A stretch of DNA of 64,000 nt from NCBI RefSeq assembly GCF_900230255.1, contig NZ_OCNJ01000008.1, forward strand, positions 124,001 through 188,000, written 5' to 3'. Shown here in pieces: positions 60,783 to 64,000 of the stretch (positions are counted from its first letter, which is position 1; each line of letters begins with the position of its first letter). This stretch comes from Caenispirillum bisanense. Lineage in GTDB: Bacteria > Pseudomonadota > Alphaproteobacteria > Rhodospirillales > Rhodospirillaceae. Both the position numbers and the translations under genes were made by a program. Below the pieces are notes generated by a model, which was not told the DNA's origin, ran no database searches, and was given only the letters and a program-made list of their open reading frames with translations.

Positions 60783-62669
60783 TCAGACGGCCTGCGCCAC
60801 CGTCTCCTCGCGTCGCGCGCGCTTGACGTGACCGAGCAGGGCCGTGATCGCCGCCGGGGTGACGCCGGGGATGCGCGCCGCTGCGCCGAGCGTCGCCGGC
60901 CGCGCCTGCTCCAGCTTCAACCGCACTTCGGCCGACAGGCTGCCGACGCTGGCGTAGTCCAGGTCATCGGGAAGCACCAGCGCCTCGTCGCGGCGGAAGG
61001 CGCGAATGTCGGCCTCCTGCCGCGCCAGATAGCCGGCGTAGTGGCCTTCGATTTCCAGCTGTTCCGCCACGTCGGGGCGCAGATCGCCCAGTTCCGGCCA
61101 CAGGTCGCGCAGCCGTGCCATATCCACGTTGGGATAGCCGAGCAGGTCCATGGCGGATCGACGGACGCCGTCCTGGTTCACCTTGATGCCGCGGTCGGTG
61201 ATCTCGCGCGGCGTCATGGCGAGGCTGCGCAGGCGCGCCCTGCCCTCCTCCAGCAGCGCCGCCTTCTCGGTGAAGGCGCGTGCCCGCTGCGGCCCCACCA
61301 CTCCCAGGTCCATGCCCTTTTGCGTCAGGCGCAAATCGGCATTATCAGCCCGCAGCAGCAGGCGGTATTCCGCCCGGCTGGTGAACATGCGATAGGGCTC
61401 CTGGGTGCCGAGCGTGACCAGGTCGTCGATCATGACCCCCAGGTAGCCATCGGCGCGGTCCGGCGTCCATGGATCACCGCCACCGGCAAGGCGTGCCGCA
61501 TTGAGGCCGGCGACCAACCCCTGCCCCGCCGCCTCCTCATAACCGGTGGTGCCGTTGATCTGACCCGCCAAGAACAGGCCCGGCACCTTGCGGACCTCCA
61601 GACTCGGGCGTAGTTCGCGCGGGTCGACGAAGTCGTATTCGATGGCATAGCCCGGCCGCACCATCACCGCCTTCTCCAGGCCGGGGATGAGGGCGATCAT
61701 ATCCCGCTGCACCTCTTCCGGCAGGCTGGTGGAGATGCCGTTGGGATAGACCGTCGGGTCGTCGTAGCCTTCGGGCTCCAGGAAGATCTGGTGGCGGTCG
61801 CGGTCGGCGAAGCGCACCACCTTGTCCTCGATGGACGGGCAATAGCGCGGCCCGATGCTCTGGATCTGGCCCGAATACATGGGCGCCCGGTGCAGGTTGC
61901 CGCGGATGATGGCGTGCACCTCGGGCGACGTCCAGGTGATGCCGCAGGCCACCTGCGGCTGGGTGATGGCGGTGGTGAGGTAGGAGAACGGCTGCGGCGG
62001 TTCGTCCCCGGGCTGGCTGTCGAGCGCCGCCCAGTCGATGGTGCGGCCGTCGAGTCGCGCCGGCGTGCCCGTCTTCAGCCGCCCCAGCGCCAGGCCGACG
62101 CGGCCCAGCGTCTCCGACAGGCCGAGCGCCGGCGCCTCCCCCACCCGGCCGGCGGGGATCTGCACCTCGCCGCAATGGATCATGCCGCGCAGGAAGGTGC
62201 CCGTGGTCAGGACGACGGCACCGCAGGCAATGCGCCGGCCGTCGCCCGTCAGCACGGCGGTCACCCGCCCCTGCCCGTCCAGCTCCAGGTCCTCGACGGC
62301 GGCGGCCTGGATGGTGAGGTTGGCCGTCTCGGCCAGCAGCGCCTGCACCGCCTCGCGGTAGAGCTTGCGGTCGGCCTGGGCGCGCGGACCGCGGACGGCG
62401 GGGCCCTTGCTCTGGTTCAGCATGCGGAACTGGATGCCGCCACGGTCGATGGCGCGCGCCATGATGCCGTCCAGCGCATCGACCTCGCGCACCAGGTGGC
62501 CCTTGGCGAGGCCACCGATGGCAGGGTTGCACGACATCTCGCCGATGGTTTCCACCTTGTGGGTGAGCAGCAGCGTCGCCGCCCCCGTGCGGGCGGCCGC
62601 CGCCGCGGCTTCGGTGCCGGCGTGTCCGCCGCCCACCACGATCACGTCGTACCGTTCCGTCATGCTCAT
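60783..62669 (-). CDS. mnmG: tRNA uridine-5-carboxymethylaminomethyl modification enzyme MnmG (GidA)
   Basis: MnmG makes cmnm5U34/nm5U34 with MnmE. It is 628 residues from ATG 62669. The FAD-binding [19 protein letters not shown] lies at the N-terminus. [65 protein letters not shown] and [12 protein letters not shown] are conserved. [37 protein letters not shown] closes the FAD site. C-terminal helices bind tRNA. The ATG overlaps the mnmE stop (ATGA). Confidence 0.97.
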   Translation of the reverse strand: MSMTERYDVIVVGGGHAGTEAAAAAARTGAATLLLTHKVETIGEMSCNPAIGGLAKGHLVREVDALDGIMARAIDRGGIQFRMLNQSKGPAVRGPRAQADRKLYREAVQALLAETANLTIQAAAVEDLELDGQGRVTAVLTGDGRRIACGAVVLTTGTFLRGMIHCGEVQIPAGRVGEAPALGLSETLGRVGLALGRLKTGTPARLDGRTIDWAALDSQPGDEPPQPFSYLTTAITQPQVACGITWTSPEVHAIIRGNLHRAPMYSGQIQSIGPRYCPSIEDKVVRFADRDRHQIFLEPEGYDDPTVYPNGISTSLPEEVQRDMIALIPGLEKAVMVRPGYAIEYDFVDPRELRPSLEVRKVPGLFLAGQINGTTGYEEAAGQGLVAGLNAARLAGGGDPWTPDRADGYLGVMIDDLVTLGTQEPYRMFTSRAEYRLLLRADNADLRLTQKGMDLGVVGPQRARAFTEKAALLEEGRARLRSLAMTPREITDRGIKVNQDGVRRSAMDLLGYPNVDMARLRDLWPELGDLRPDVAEQLEIEGHYAGYLARQEADIRAFRRDEALVLPDDLDYASVGSLSAEVRLKLEQARPATLGAAARIPGVTPAAITALLGHVKRARREETVAQAV

Positions 62670-64000
62670 TTACCGATGCAAAAGTCGCGAAAAATGACGT
62701 CGAGCAGCTCGTCCACCTCGACGCGGCCGGTGATGCGGCCGAGCGCCCGCGCCGCCATGCGCAGGTCCTCGCCCGCCAGTTCCGGCAGGGCCGCGGCCCG
62801 CGCTTGCGTCAGGGCCTCGACACACTCGGCCAGCGCCCGCCGGTGCCGTTCCCGCGTCAGGGCGGGTGCGCCGGTGCCGCCGGCGAGGCGGGCGCCGACC
62901 TCTTCCGTCAAACGCGCGAGCAGGCGGTCCATGCCCTGCCCCGTCTTCACCGACAGACCCAGCGCCGGCCGCCCAGCCACCGTCGGGGCCTCGGGCACGG
63001 CGGCCAGATCCGCCTTGTTGACCACCACCAGGGCCGAGTCGTCAACCAGCGACAGCGTATGGGCATCGAGATCCGGCCAGGCCGCGCCGTCGAACACCGC
63101 CAGCCGCAGGTCGGCCTGTTCCGCCCGCGCCCGCGCCCGCCGGATGCCCTCGGACTCGATGGCCTCGGCCGCCTCGCGCAGGCCCGCCGTATCGGCCAGC
63201 ACCACGGCATAGCCGCCCAGGTCCAGGTGAACGTCGACCACGTCGCGGGTCGTGCCGGCGATGTCGGAGACGATGGCCGCCTCCCGCCGCGCCAGCGCGT
63301 TCAACAGGCTCGACTTGCCGGCGTTGGGCGGGCCGATGATGGCGATGTGGAAGCCGTCGCGCAGCCGCTCGCCGCGGCGACCGTCGTTGAGGTGGGCGGT
63401 CATCTCGGCGATCAGGGCCTCGACGGCGCCCCAGATGGCGGCCTGCGCTTCCGGCGGCAGGTCTTCGTCGGGGAAGTCGATGAAGGCCTCGAAGTGGCCG
63501 AGCGCCTTCACCAGGCGGGTGCGCCAATCCTCGATGAGGCGGGCGAGCGCGCCGTCCATCTGCCGCAGGGCTTGGCGCCGCTGCGCCGCCGTTTCGGCGT
63601 CGATGAGGTCGGCGAGCGCCTCGGCCTGGGTGAGGTCCATCTTGCCGTTCTCGAAGGCGCGGCGGGTGAACTCGCCCGGTTCGGCGACCCGCAGGCCCTC
63701 CTGCGCCGCCAGCAACCCCATGACCGCCTCGAGCACGGCGCGGCTGCCGTGCAGGTGCAGTTCCACCACGTCCTCGCCGGTGAAACTGGCCGGTGCCGGG
63801 AAGCGCAGCGCCAGGCCGTCGTCCACCGGCTCCCCGTCGGCATCCACCACCTTCACCCGTGCGGCCCGGCGCGGCGCCGCCAAGGGCGCACCCGCCGTCA
63901 GCGCCGACAGCGCCGCGTCGGCGGCCGGGCCGGAGATGCGGACGATGGCGACGCCGGCGCGGCCGGGTGCCGTGGCGGGGGCGAAGATGGTATCGGGGTG
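62666..64000 (-). CDS. mnmE: tRNA modification GTPase MnmE (N-terminus cut by window edge)
   Basis: MnmE is the GTPase partner of MnmG. The frame runs off the right edge; the first visible residues [23 protein letters not shown] show that only a few N-terminal residues are missing. It has the TrmE_N tetrahydrofolate-binding fold, a helical middle with an inserted G domain ([45 protein letters not shown]), and the C-terminal catalytic motif [11 protein letters not shown] with the essential Cys. The stop overlaps the mnmG start. Confidence 0.97.
   Translation of the reverse strand, partial: HPDTIFAPATAPGRAGVAIVRISGPAADAALSALTAGAPLAAPRRAARVKVVDADGEPVDDGLALRFPAPASFTGEDVVELHLHGSRAVLEAVMGLLAAQEGLRVAEPGEFTRRAFENGKMDLTQAEALADLIDAETAAQRRQALRQMDGALARLIEDWRTRLVKALGHFEAFIDFPDEDLPPEAQAAIWGAVEALIAEMTAHLNDGRRGERLRDGFHIAIIGPPNAGKSSLLNALARREAAIVSDIAGTTRDVVDVHLDLGGYAVVLADTAGLREAAEAIESEGIRRARARAEQADLRLAVFDGAAWPDLDAHTLSLVDDSALVVVNKADLAAVPEAPTVAGRPALGLSVKTGQGMDRLLARLTEEVGARLAGGTGAPALTRERHRRALAECVEALTQARAAALPELAGEDLRMAARALGRITGRVEVDELLDVIFRDFCIGK

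Overview
The window is very G+C-rich, densely coding chromosomal DNA from an alphaproteobacterium. The closest fit is Rhodospirillales (Azospirillum/Rhodospirillum-like). Evidence: an mnmE-mnmG-rsmG-parA-parB cluster with two perfect parS sites, a 1623-residue NAD-glutamate dehydrogenase, a hemC-hemD-mitofilin-hemY operon opposite tsaD, and alphaproteobacterial small proteins (zf-CHCC, SdhAF4/DUF1674). Genus assignment is inference. The parS sites suggest the right end lies in the origin-proximal part of the chromosome.

Layout. 1-8.3 kb is a minus-strand surface-polysaccharide operon: membrane 4,6-dehydratase, cysD, cysNC, NAD-epimerase, rfbC, two unknown proteins and a GT2 glycosyltransferase cut by the window edge. 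cysDNC makes PAPS, so a sulfated glycan is possible. Opposite and next to it lie phosphomannomutase/phosphoglucomutase and a WecA-type initiating sugar-phosphate transferase (8.5-10.9 kb). 10.9-12.1 kb is a gene-poor, lower-G+C patch with two tiny genes (HTH-like and YjzC-like) ending in a strong terminator. 12-18.6 kb: polA, a zinc-finger protein, an ABC ATPase, a lipoprotein hydrolase and TerC. 18.6-19.5 kb: tRNA-Arg(CCG), then a RelE/HigB-NadS type toxin-antitoxin pair. 19.5-31 kb: nucleotide-sugar epimerase, gpsA, nth, a membrane cyclase, a DUF4139 protein, rmuC, hslUV, an XRE regulator and an isolated hisB. 31-40 kb: gdh, an EamA transporter, a RES-Xre toxin-antitoxin operon with its own operator/promoter, and a FlaF-like protein. 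40-51 kb: gshB, sirB1-like, a BON lipoprotein, rsmB, htpX, sdhAF4, a secreted nuclease, a TPR protein, ferredoxin-NADP reductase and a His-rich MFS transporter. 51-57 kb: the haem operon and tsaD. 57-64 kb: the par/gid cluster.

The least ordinary signals are non-coding. A 72-bp element predicted to form three hairpins occurs twice, and its third stem shows two compensatory base-pair changes. A second, 91-bp compound inverted repeat occurs twice in full plus half copies. Every copy of both families lies between convergent genes. Other points of interest are an open hemD-mitofilin frame with a perfect internal Shine-Dalgarno sequence, a 172-residue acidic ParB tail with three GLD-type repeats, and the HTH/YjzC gene pair. 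No CRISPR array, rRNA gene, intact insertion sequence or prophage was seen.
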